A stretch of 64,000 bases of DNA, from NCBI GenBank assembly GCA_016716475.1, contig JADJWG010000002.1:124001-188000 (forward strand), written 5' to 3'. Shown here in pieces: positions 9,092 through 15,833 of this stretch; position 1 is the first letter of the stretch; the number at the start of each line of letters is the position of its first letter. The position numbers and the translations under genes were made by a program. Source of the DNA: Phycisphaerales bacterium (GTDB lineage Bacteria > Planctomycetota > Phycisphaerae > UBA1845 > Fen-1342). Below the pieces are notes generated by a model, which worked only from the letters and a program-made list of their open reading frames with translations, did not search any database and was not told where the DNA came from.

Positions 9092-9325
9092 CGGGAGCTA
9101 CCTCCAGGCGCGGGCTGTACCACGGCCCGAGGGACGGGCCCGCACGCGCTGTGGGAGGATACCGCGACAGCCCGGGAGTCGCCAAGCGCGCGCCTGGCAG
9201 AAGTACCCCGTGCACCTACCGGCAGCCGCGTTGTCGGGGCGTGGGACCGGGACTATCATCGACCGACACCGAGGCCCCCGGGGCCGCAGTACGTACCGAT
9301 CGATGCAATCAGGAGTTGAGCGGCG

Positions 9326-9559
9326 ATGAAGATCACCATCACCTACTGCCAACAGTGAAACTACCTTCCGCGGGCCTCCAGTTTGGCGGCCGAGCTGAAG
9401 GATGTCTACGGTGTGGACGCGGAGTTGATCGCGGGCGCCGGCGGCATCTTCGACGTTAGGGTGAACGGCAAGCTGGTGTTCAGCAAGCACGAAGTCGGGC
9501 GTTTTCCGGAGCATGCGGAAGTGCTGGATGCCGTGCAGCCGTTCGCACCCCCCGGGTAG
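9326..9559 (+). CDS. SelW/Rdx-family selenoprotein with in-frame UGA (selenocysteine)
   Basis: Read through the TGA at 9356-9358, this frame gives a complete 77-residue Rdx/SelW-type protein: MKITITYCQQU, then NYLPRASSLAAELKD, then a GAGGIFDVRVNGK segment and GRFPEHAEV, ending at TAG 9557-9559. The order YC-x-x-U, NYLPRA, GGxFxVxVNG, GRFPE matches the family, in which the second residue of the CxxC/CxxU redox motif is Cys or Sec. AGGAG at 9311-9315, 10 nt before the ATG, supports the start. Downstream codons stay in frame and keep family residues, which argues against a broken gene. SelW-like proteins are small thioredoxin-fold redox proteins of uncertain partner. No selA, selB, selC or selD is in the window. 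A normal gene caller would miss this gene. Confidence 0.88.
9359..9400 (+). promoter_or_regulatory. candidate bacterial SECIS region
   Basis: Bacterial SECIS elements sit directly after the UGA. Here GGCC (9373-9376) can pair with GGCC (9388-9391) around an 11-nt loop containing GU, extendable by GC (9370-9371) with GC (9394-9395). CCGC (9368-9371) with GCGG (9386-9389) is an alternative pairing. The stem begins about 10-15 nt after the UGA, the expected distance. No folding was computed, and bSECIS sequences vary too much for recognition by eye. Confidence 0.35.
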
Positions 9560-9625
9560 TCATCACGGCCCCGCACACGGCCGCTCAAGCCGGGCGGCCA
9601 CCGGTTCGGACCGAAGGCGGTGAAG

Positions 9626-10531
9626 ATGCGCGTGGCGTTGACCGGGGCAACGGGATTTCTCGGTCGCTACCTCCTGCGTGAGTTGGTCGCGGGTGGGCAT
9701 ACCTGCCGGGCCTGGTATCGGCCGGCGAGCGACCGCAGCGGGTTGGACGACCTACCGGCCGGGCAGGTGGAGTGGGTTCCCGGCGACTTGGCGGATCCGG
9801 CCGCCGGTGCCGCACTGGTGCCGGGTTGCGATGCCGTCGTGCATAGTGCGCTGCAATGGTTGCGGTCGAACGGGCAGCGGGGCGACGACGACGTGCTGCA
9901 TTTCGTCGAGCGGAACGTACTCGGCACGCTGCGACTGATCGAAGCCGCGCGGGCTGCCGGTGTGCCCCGGTTCATCTTCATTTCCACGTGCGCGGTGCAT
10001 GAGCGGATTCTCGCCGATCGGCCACTGGATGAAGCCCACCCGCTCTGGCCAACCGGGCATTATGGTGCCCACAAGGCGGCGCTCGAAAAATTCGTGCACA
10101 GCTATGGGTTCGGACAGGGCTACGACATCTGTTCGCTCCGCCCCACGGGTATCTATGGCCTGGCCCACCCGGTCGAACAGAGCCGCTGGTTCGACCTAGT
10201 GCGTAGCGTGGTGCGCGGCGAGCGTGTGGTGTGCGAGCGCGGCGGGAAGGAAGTGCATGCCGCCGATGTGGCGCGGGCGGTCAGCATCCTGCTGACGGCC
10301 ACGGGGATCGCCGGTGAGGCCTACAACTGCTACGACCGCTACGTCAGCGCGTTCGAAGTGGCGCAGCTTGCGAACGAACTGTCCGGCGGGCGCGCCACGC
10401 TCGAGGGTCGCCAGACGCATCCGCAACATCAGATCGATACCGGCAAACTGCGCGCACTCGGAGTAACCTTCGGGGGGACGGACCGGCTGCGCGCGACAGT
10501 TGCGGAATTGGTGGCGGTCGCGCGGCGCTAG
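9626..10531 (+). CDS. NAD(P)-dependent epimerase/dehydratase (extended SDR)
   Basis: The 301-residue product is an extended short-chain dehydrogenase acting on a nucleotide sugar or similar substrate. It opens with the Rossmann motif TGATGFLGRYLL, has VHSALQ where a family Ser/Ala strand lies, FISTCAVH around the catalytic Ser, and YGAHK at 146-150, the YxxxK pair. LRPTGIYG follows, typical of NAD-dependent epimerases. ATG at 9626 was chosen; a GTG two codons earlier is also in frame. It follows the SelW-like gene by 66 bp on the same strand, so the two could share a transcript. The substrate is unknown. Confidence 0.85.
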   Translation: MRVALTGATGFLGRYLLRELVAGGHTCRAWYRPASDRSGLDDLPAGQVEWVPGDLADPAAGAALVPGCDAVVHSALQWLRSNGQRGDDDVLHFVERNVLGTLRLIEAARAAGVPRFIFISTCAVHERILADRPLDEAHPLWPTGHYGAHKAALEKFVHSYGFGQGYDICSLRPTGIYGLAHPVEQSRWFDLVRSVVRGERVVCERGGKEVHAADVARAVSILLTATGIAGEAYNCYDRYVSAFEVAQLANELSGGRATLEGRQTHPQHQIDTGKLRALGVTFGGTDRLRATVAELVAVARR

Positions 10532-10587
10532 GAATTCGGTCGCTTGTCGCGTACTCCACCGCCCAGCAATGTGAAAGGTCTCACGGC

Positions 10588-11367
10588 ATGCAGACGGTGG
10601 CGCTCACGATCGCCGGCTCCGATCCTTCGGGTGGGGCGGGCCTCCAGGCAGATCTGAAGACCTTTCATCGGCATGGGGTCTACGGCCAGTCGGTCGTCAC
10701 GCTGCTCACGGTGCAGAACACCCGTGCGGTTGCTGCGGTGCAGTTGCTGTCCCCGGATTTCGTCCTGCAGCAGCTCGACGCTGTGCTCACGGACATTCCA
10801 CCGGGCGCCGCGAAGACCGGAGCGCTCGGCAGCGCTGCGCTCATCGCGGCCATTGCGGACCGCGCTGCGGAGTTCACGTTCCCGCTGGTGGTCGATCCGG
10901 TCATGGTTAGCAAGCACGGCGATCCGCTGCTGCCGCCGGATGCGGTGGCGGTGTTGCGAGAGCGCCTGCTTCCGCTCGCTACCGTCGTGACGCCGAACCG
11001 TTTCGAGGCGGCCGCGCTGGCGGAGATGGAGGTGACCGACCTCGCGAGCATGGAGCGCGCTGCGGCGGCCATCGGGGCCCGCGGGCCGCGGGCCGTACTC
11101 GTGAAAGGCGGCGATCTGGCGGGAGCCGCGGTGGACGTGCTGTGGTGCGATGGGACCCTCCAGCACTTTACCCTGCCGCGCGTACCGACTGTCCACACGC
11201 ACGGCACGGGTTGCGCCTACTCGGCGGCCATCACCGCCCGCCTGGCCCTCGGGATGACGTTGCCGAAAGCCGTGGCCGCGGCCAAGGTGTTCGTCACCGC
11301 GGCGATCCAGTCCGCGCCGGGGCTGGGCCGGGGGCGCGGACCGATCAACCTGCTCGTAGAACCTTGA
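10588..11367 (+). CDS. thiD: hydroxymethylpyrimidine/phosphomethylpyrimidine kinase
   Basis: ThiD phosphorylates HMP and HMP-phosphate to HMP-diphosphate for thiamin synthesis. The 259-residue length is typical. Marks: TIAGSDPSGGAGLQADLKTF at the N-terminus, GVYGQSVVTLLTVQNT, the substrate region KTGALGS, VVDPVMVSKHG, VVTPNRFEA, and the ribokinase-fold anion hole and base in HTHGTGCAYSAAI. No TPP riboswitch can be recognised in the 56-bp upstream gap, and no thiE or thiC is near. It converges with the aminotransferase gene across 13 bp. Confidence 0.95.
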   Translation: MQTVALTIAGSDPSGGAGLQADLKTFHRHGVYGQSVVTLLTVQNTRAVAAVQLLSPDFVLQQLDAVLTDIPPGAAKTGALGSAALIAAIADRAAEFTFPLVVDPVMVSKHGDPLLPPDAVAVLRERLLPLATVVTPNRFEAAALAEMEVTDLASMERAAAAIGARGPRAVLVKGGDLAGAAVDVLWCDGTLQHFTLPRVPTVHTHGTGCAYSAAITARLALGMTLPKAVAAAKVFVTAAIQSAPGLGRGRGPINLLVEP

Positions 11368-11380
11368 CGGGCATCGGCTC

Positions 11381-12541
11381 TCACCCGCGATAGAAAGCGC
11401 GGATCGCGTCCACCACGGTCTGCTGCTGGGTCTCCGTCAGCTCCGGGTACATCGGCAGCGCCAACACTTCCGCCGCGGCCCGCTCCGCATGCGGGAACTC
11501 ACCCTCCCGGTGGCCGTACTCCGCGAAGCACTTCTGCAGGTGCAGCGGCAGCGGGTAATACACCCCGTGGCCGACTTGCCGCTGCTTCAGGAACGCGGCG
11601 AGTTCGTCGCGACGCTCGCACCGTAGCACATACTGATGGTAAACGTGGCGGCCGAAGCGCTCGACCGGCGGCTGGACGTATTCCGGCACAAGTCCCGCCT
11701 CGGCGAGCAGCGCGTTGTAGCGGGCGGCCCGGGTCCGGCGGGCTTCGGTCCACGCATCGAGGCGGCGCAGCTTGATCGTGAGCAGGGCGGCCTGCAGCGC
11801 ATCGATGCGGAAGTTGCCGCCGACCATGTCGTGATAGTAAGTGTGGCCGCTGCCGTGGATGCGCAGCTTGCGGGCCGTCTCGTGCAGTTCGGCGTCGTTG
11901 GTCGTCAAGGCGCCGGCATCACCGAGGGCCCCGAGGTTCTTGGTGGGATAGAAACTCAGCGCCCCGAAAGTGCCGAAGGAGCCCGCCTGCCGGCCGGACG
12001 GGTCGGTGGCGCCGATCGCCTGGGCGGCATCCTCGATGATCGGCAGGTCGTGCCGCTGCGCGACCGCGAGCAGCGCGGGCATGTCGGCAAGCTGGCCGTA
12101 GAGATGCACCGGCATCAGCACCTCGGTCCGGGGCGTGATGAGCGTTTCGGCCTGGCGGACGTCGAGGTTGTAGGTTTCCGGGTCGATGTCGCAGAAGACC
12201 GGTCGCCCGCCGAGGCGGTGGACCGTGCCGGCGGTGCAGAAGAAGGTGAACGTCGGGACGATGACCTCGTCCCCGGGGCCGACGCCGAGGGCCATCAGCG
12301 CGACGAGCAGCGCGTCGGTACCGGAAGACACCCCCAGGGCGTGCTGCGTGCCGCAGTAGGAGGCGAGGGCCGACTCAAATGCGGTCACCTTCGGACCGAG
12401 GATGTAGTAGCCCGACTCCGCAACGGCGGTGAGCTCGGCGAGAATCTCCGCCCGCAGCTCGGTGAACTGCGCGGCGAGGTTGAGCGGGGGAACGGGGGTC
12501 GGGGTCACGTCGGGAGAGACCGCATTTCCGGGGGCAGCCAT
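11381..12541 (-). CDS. DegT/DnrJ/EryC1/StrS-family PLP aminotransferase
   Basis: A 386-residue sugar aminotransferase that makes amino sugars from keto sugars, usually glutamate-dependent, for surface polysaccharides. The PLP lysine is Lys201 in SFYPTKNLGALGDAG and the pyridine-N Asp is Asp171 in IIEDAAQA. VSSGTDALLVAL binds the phosphate and VPTFTF(F) is the conserved strand. AAGGAG five nt before the ATG supports the start. Nearby sugar genes are limited to the SDR epimerase at 9.6 kb on the other strand. A run of 14-bp tandem repeats sits just upstream of its start. Confidence 0.93.
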   Translation of the reverse strand: MAAPGNAVSPDVTPTPVPPLNLAAQFTELRAEILAELTAVAESGYYILGPKVTAFESALASYCGTQHALGVSSGTDALLVALMALGVGPGDEVIVPTFTFFCTAGTVHRLGGRPVFCDIDPETYNLDVRQAETLITPRTEVLMPVHLYGQLADMPALLAVAQRHDLPIIEDAAQAIGATDPSGRQAGSFGTFGALSFYPTKNLGALGDAGALTTNDAELHETARKLRIHGSGHTYYHDMVGGNFRIDALQAALLTIKLRRLDAWTEARRTRAARYNALLAEAGLVPEYVQPPVERFGRHVYHQYVLRCERRDELAAFLKQRQVGHGVYYPLPLHLQKCFAEYGHREGEFPHAERAAAEVLALPMYPELTETQQQTVVDAIRAFYRG

Positions 12542-12574
12542 GCCAACTCCTTAGTATCTGGCCAGCGCGCCGCC

Positions 12575-12633
12575 GTCGGTGCACGGCGGTCGGAGTACCG
12601 CAGTCGGAGTGCCGCCGTCGGACGCGCAGTCGG
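12575..12633. repeat. 14-bp tandem repeats
   Basis: Five GTCGG cores start at 12575, 12589, 12603, 12617 and 12629, so the spacing is 14, 14, 14 and 12 bp; units read like GTCGGAGTGCCGCC with variation. They lie 34-92 bp upstream of the start codon of the DegT aminotransferase on the opposite strand. They could be iterated protein-binding sites or an unstable minisatellite. Confidence 0.6.
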
Positions 12634-12852
12634 TATTCTAACCGTCCGCCGCCAAAGTCACGCGCCCGCCCCGCCCCAATGTGCGACGTCGACCATGGGG
12701 GGCCGACGCCGGCCATCCTCATGGCGGCGCGCACCCCGCTCCGCGGCGCAGCGTGGGAGTGAGCGATTCGGCCACCGCGCGACCCGCACGTTCCGCCGAG
12801 TATGGGGAAGCCTGCGCCCCGCCGGGGCGAAGAGGAAGGGTAAGAGACCCCT

Positions 12853-12930
12853 TTCCACGGGTTCCGCCTTGGCGGGCTGCGCCGCGCCGCCGCCCCATCC
12901 GTGGCTACAACCCGACGCCTCGTTGGGGCG
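12853..12930 (+). repeat. dispersed intergenic repeat, copy A
   Basis: A 78-bp unit starting TTCCACGGG and ending in CCGTGGCTACAACCCG, then CGCC and GGGGCG. It closely matches copy B at 42715-42791. The ends CCACGGG and CCGTGG can pair into a long hairpin, and a second small hairpin CGCC/GGGGCG closes the 3' end. The adjoining GCGCCCC/GGGGCG at 12814-12829 looks like the tail of another copy. Confidence 0.65.
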
Positions 12931-13050
12931 TTCAGAGCGGATCAAAGTCCGGCTTCGCCGTCCTCGATCTGCATGATGGCCGTTAATGCGAGTGTGCTTT
13001 GCGGAGTGCGCTTACTTGACAAGCGACGAACGAGCAAAGATGCTAATGCA

Positions 13051-13242
13051 ATGAACACTTCAACTCACGACATCAACAATGGCCAATCCGAGCATACGTT
13101 TGCAACTCTTCTTCGAATTATCGAGAACTTACTCGACGGGGTGGACGGCTACGAGTCGGAGTACGGCGACCTTCGATACTGGAAGCCAAAGAGCGTGGAA
13201 GAGGCGCGGCGATTGTTAGAAACTGTGACAGCCGCTCGATAA
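13051..13242 (+). CDS. small hypothetical protein next to the Vsr gene
   Basis: A 63-residue frame beginning MNTSTHDINNGQSEH with acidic, amphipathic character (LLRIIENLLDGVDGYE) and a helical tail EEARRLLETVTAAR. The frame stays open upstream to 12901, but that part is repeat sequence, so ATG 13051 was chosen; no strong ribosome site is seen. It overlaps the 3' end of vsr on the other strand by 125 bp. Because the Vsr tail there reads as low-complexity Arg/Pro/Ser, this strand may be the one under protein selection. Function unknown. Confidence 0.4.
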   Translation: MNTSTHDINNGQSEHTFATLLRIIENLLDGVDGYESEYGDLRYWKPKSVEEARRLLETVTAAR

Positions 13243-13624
13243 GCCGGTTTCTCACGGAGTTTCTTAGTTCGCACTCCCATACGATAAGCACCCGCCAGCC
13301 GTCACGACGCAGAGCGGCGATCGTTTGCTGGTCACGCTCGCGGCTCTTACTTCGCTTCTCTTTCCAAAACACGACGTTGGTGGTCGGCGTGCTGCGACCT
13401 CGCTTACAGCCGTGCATGTGCCAGTAGCAGCCGTGAACGAAAATCACTGCGCGACGCGAGCGAAACACCAGGTCGGGTTTGCCCGGCAGGTCAGGAGCGT
13501 GGAGCCGAAAGCGGAATCCCAAGCGGTGCGCGGTGCTGCGAACGATCAACTCCGGCTTGGTGTCCTTGCTGCGTATCGCTGCCATGCACCGGCGGCGCTG
13601 CGCGGGCGAGAGGGTATCGGCCAC
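13118..13624 (-). CDS. vsr: very short patch repair (Vsr) endonuclease
   Basis: Vsr nicks DNA at T:G mismatches left by deamination of 5-methylcytosine and so protects sites modified by a C5 methyltransferase. The 168-residue product starts TLSPAQRRRCMAAIRSKDT, a typical opening, and contains PGKPDLVFRSRRAVIFVHGCYWH, which includes the catalytic Asp and the metal/structural His-Cys cluster, and WRVLIVWECEL. The family ends near LIERLSQFL; about 30 extra Arg/Pro/Ser-rich residues follow and overlap the small opposite-strand ORF. Start is GTG at 13624 with GAGGG upstream, 10 nt after the HNH gene stop, so it is the last gene of the DCM-HNH-Vsr operon. Confidence 0.92.
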   Translation of the reverse strand: MADTLSPAQRRRCMAAIRSKDTKPELIVRSTAHRLGFRFRLHAPDLPGKPDLVFRSRRAVIFVHGCYWHMHGCKRGRSTPTTNVVFWKEKRSKSRERDQQTIAALRRDGWRVLIVWECELRNSVRNRLIERLSQFLTIAAPLPRSLASSIEGRRTPTRSRPPRRVSSR

Positions 13625-13634
13625 GGCGCAGCCC

Positions 13635-14228
13635 TCACTTCCCGCCGGGCTTGGGGCCGAACTTCTTGGTGAGGAACTTGTAGACCTCCAATTGCACGTT
13701 GCGGGGCTGACGGCGGATAAGCGCCATCGCGCTGATCGCGTCGCGCGACGTGGGCACTATCAGATTCGCTTTGTCCTTGTTATACCCCTTACACACGGCC
13801 CGGAGATTGTGTTCCTCATCCGTTCCGCCCTGACTGATCGGAATCACGTGGTCGATTTGCAAGCGGCACCTCTTGCCCGGTTCGCAGCCGGATTCCTCGC
13901 CCGCACCTGCGCCGCATACTTGGCAGGTGTAGCCGTTCCGTTCGAGGATTAGTCGGCGCAATTTGTCCCCGATGGCTCGGGAGATAACCGGTCGAAGGGC
14001 AAGCGTCTCCAGCAAGTACTCACTTGGCTTTAAATCCTCACGGTCGTTGTGTGTGAGAATCTGCATGCCGAATTCGTCGCGCAGCTCGCGGACCCGGCGC
14101 GCCCACTCGCTCACATCAGCGCCAGCGGCATCCCGCAATTGTTTGGCAGTTAGGACTACGCCCACATTGGCTTCAAAGAAAGCCTTGAGCTTTGCACGCG
14201 CACCCTGTCTCTTGCGGCTCTTCTTCAT
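13635..14228 (-). CDS. HNH endonuclease, probable restriction enzyme
   Basis: A 197-residue nuclease with an N-terminal winged-helix-like segment (residues about 8-75, LKAFFEANVGVVLTAKQLRD) and a C-terminal HNH domain. Zinc ligands Cys102 and Cys105 (YTCQVCG) and a second Cys pair nearby bracket the ββα core: His127 in LQIDHVIP, Asn141 in EEHNLRAVC and Asn150 in YNKDKAN. The ATG overlaps the methyltransferase stop in ATGA, so translation is coupled. The linkage to a C5 methyltransferase and Vsr makes it the likely cognate type II restriction enzyme. It could instead be a modification-dependent nuclease. The frame is open further upstream, but that part is inside the methyltransferase gene. 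Confidence 0.85.
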   Translation of the reverse strand: MKKSRKRQGARAKLKAFFEANVGVVLTAKQLRDAAGADVSEWARRVRELRDEFGMQILTHNDREDLKPSEYLLETLALRPVISRAIGDKLRRLILERNGYTCQVCGAGAGEESGCEPGKRCRLQIDHVIPISQGGTDEEHNLRAVCKGYNKDKANLIVPTSRDAISAMALIRRQPRNVQLEVYKFLTKKFGPKPGGK

Positions 14229-15676
14229 CGAGCCGCTCCCGCGATGCACTGAAAAGCCGACTGGCTGGGCAGAATGCTGAGCATTTCGGCGACATGCTCC
14301 GCGATTGAGCGTCCGAGCACAGGCGGGACCGCGTTGCCGATCTGCACGCCGACGTTGATCTTGGTCCCGCAAAACTTGAAAGTGTCCGGGAACGACTGCA
14401 ACAACGCCGCTTCCAGGTGGGTAATGGGTCGGTGGGCGACGGGATGAAGGTAGCGGCCCTTCTCGGGCTTATAGAACTCGGTGCGGATCGTGACCGACGG
14501 ACGATCCCACCACAGCCGGCCGAACAAGTCCGTTCCGCCTTCGGTCTTGCGCTTCCAGCAGTCGGGCATCAAGTCGAGCGGAAGATTCCAACGGTTCCCG
14601 CCCGTCGGGATGCTGCGATAGCGGGCCAGAGATTTGGCTGTGGGATTGCGTCCGATGTGCCAGTTGAAGCCCGTCGGCTCGATGGGCAGATGTCCGATGG
14701 CATCGCGGACGGTGCGCCAGCGGGGCAGGTGCTGATTCAGGAGATTCCGTTTGAGGGGGTCAACGTGCGTGGGTGTCGGGAACGAGGGCTCGCCTATCCG
14801 CGAGCCGATGACGATGGCACGCTTGCGGGTCTGCGGCACGCCGTAGTCGGCTGCGTTCAACACGCGACCTTCCACTTTGTAGCCCAGCGACTCTGCAAGC
14901 CGCTTCATCTCAACGAACTCGGCGGATTTGAGTAGCGGGGGAACATTCTCCAGCACGAATACCTTTGGCCGAGCCTGTTCAACGCATCTGAAGTAGTGCC
15001 GCCAAAGTTGGTTGCGGGGATCGTTCGGCACCCGCTCCCCGAGATTGCTAAATCCCTGGCATGGTGGGCCACCGGCGACCACATCGGCCTTCGGAAACTT
15101 CTCGATCTCCTGAATCGCGCAGTTGAGCACACGATCCGTAATGTTCGCTCGCAAGCTGTCGCAGGCGTCGCGGTCCCATTCATTAGCCAGCACGGTTCGG
15201 TACCCAGCATCCTTGAACCCGAGGGCCATGCCGCCGCACCCAGCGAAGAGTTCGATCACGCACGGCCCGTCGCCCTCGGGTTCCGCGTCGAACCGGAACG
15301 TCGCCGGACAGTCGCGGGCTTGCTTCGTGTCGCAGGGCGTGATCCGGAAGCGGTGCGAACCGATCCGCTCGATCGCCACCGTGTCACCCGGCTTGATGCC
15401 GTGTTTGGCGAAAAACTCGCGCGCCCACGCGCGCTCACGGAAGAAGCGGCGCGGCTTGCCGGTCTTGGCGTCCGTCGGGATATCCGTCAGCACGGGCGCG
15501 GCGAGTCCGTCCACGTCGAGCCGGAGCAGCTTGCCGCGCTTGCCGTTCTTCGTGGCCGCGCCGTAGCAGTCCGCCGGAAAGAAGTCGGCATGGCCGGTCA
15601 GGTTCAGGTGGTTCTGCCGGAGATTTCCGGCGGTCACACACACCAGCCGCTTTCTATGTCCGACGCGTCCGCTCAT
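14225..15676 (-). CDS. DNA (cytosine-5) methyltransferase with B3-like N-terminal domain
   Basis: The 483-residue enzyme transfers a methyl group from SAM to cytosine C5 at a specific DNA site. Catalytic motifs are in order: FAGCGG (144-149), the PCQ loop GGPPCQGFSN with catalytic Cys206, ENV at 243-245, QTRKRAIVIGSR, a target recognition region about 300-420, and the C-terminal GNAVPP. Residues about 10-114 form an extra domain (strand LVCVTAGN, ending AREFFAKHGIKPGDTVAIER and a final strand HRFRITP) that resembles the B3 pseudo-barrel DNA-binding fold of EcoRII-N and plant factors. First gene of the operon; the HNH gene overlaps its stop. Composition is less GC-rich than the flanks, suggesting transfer. 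Confidence 0.93.
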   Translation of the reverse strand: MSGRVGHRKRLVCVTAGNLRQNHLNLTGHADFFPADCYGAATKNGKRGKLLRLDVDGLAAPVLTDIPTDAKTGKPRRFFRERAWAREFFAKHGIKPGDTVAIERIGSHRFRITPCDTKQARDCPATFRFDAEPEGDGPCVIELFAGCGGMALGFKDAGYRTVLANEWDRDACDSLRANITDRVLNCAIQEIEKFPKADVVAGGPPCQGFSNLGERVPNDPRNQLWRHYFRCVEQARPKVFVLENVPPLLKSAEFVEMKRLAESLGYKVEGRVLNAADYGVPQTRKRAIVIGSRIGEPSFPTPTHVDPLKRNLLNQHLPRWRTVRDAIGHLPIEPTGFNWHIGRNPTAKSLARYRSIPTGGNRWNLPLDLMPDCWKRKTEGGTDLFGRLWWDRPSVTIRTEFYKPEKGRYLHPVAHRPITHLEAALLQSFPDTFKFCGTKINVGVQIGNAVPPVLGRSIAEHVAEMLSILPSQSAFQCIAGAAR

Positions 15677-15833
15677 GGTGGGGTCTCATTGGGATGACGC
15701 CGATTGTAGCGAGATTCGACCCGGTCCGTACCGCTGGTGGTCGTTGGAATCCTACCGGGAAACTCGGGACGGCTTCAATCGCCTCGTTTGCCCCTCGTTG
15801 CTGCCGGTCGGCGCCGCCCGTTACACTGTCCCG

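Larger units (their letters stand above)
12542..13050. other. repeat-rich spacer before the restriction-modification island
   Basis: About 500 bp without a convincing gene. It holds the 14-bp tandem repeats (12575-12633), a GC hairpin GCGCCCC/GGGGCG (12814-12829) that matches the 3' end of the dispersed repeat, and one full repeat copy (12853-12930). From about 12970 the base composition becomes visibly richer in A and T, marking the edge of a probably acquired segment. Confidence 0.6.

Noticed and set aside
9356..9358. The TGA as a nonsense mutation making a pseudogene
   Set aside because: Family-specific residues continue in frame after the TGA to a natural stop, and the TGA is exactly at the Sec position of the CxxU motif.
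10532..10587. TPP riboswitch before thiD
   Set aside because: The 56-bp gap is too short and lacks the conserved CUGAGA and related elements.
12575..12633. CRISPR array from the regularly spaced repeats
   Set aside because: Units are 14 bp with no distinct spacers, and no cas genes are near.
12658..12945. Coding frame on the minus strand in the repeat region
   Set aside because: It is made mostly of the dispersed repeat and hairpins and shows no domain.
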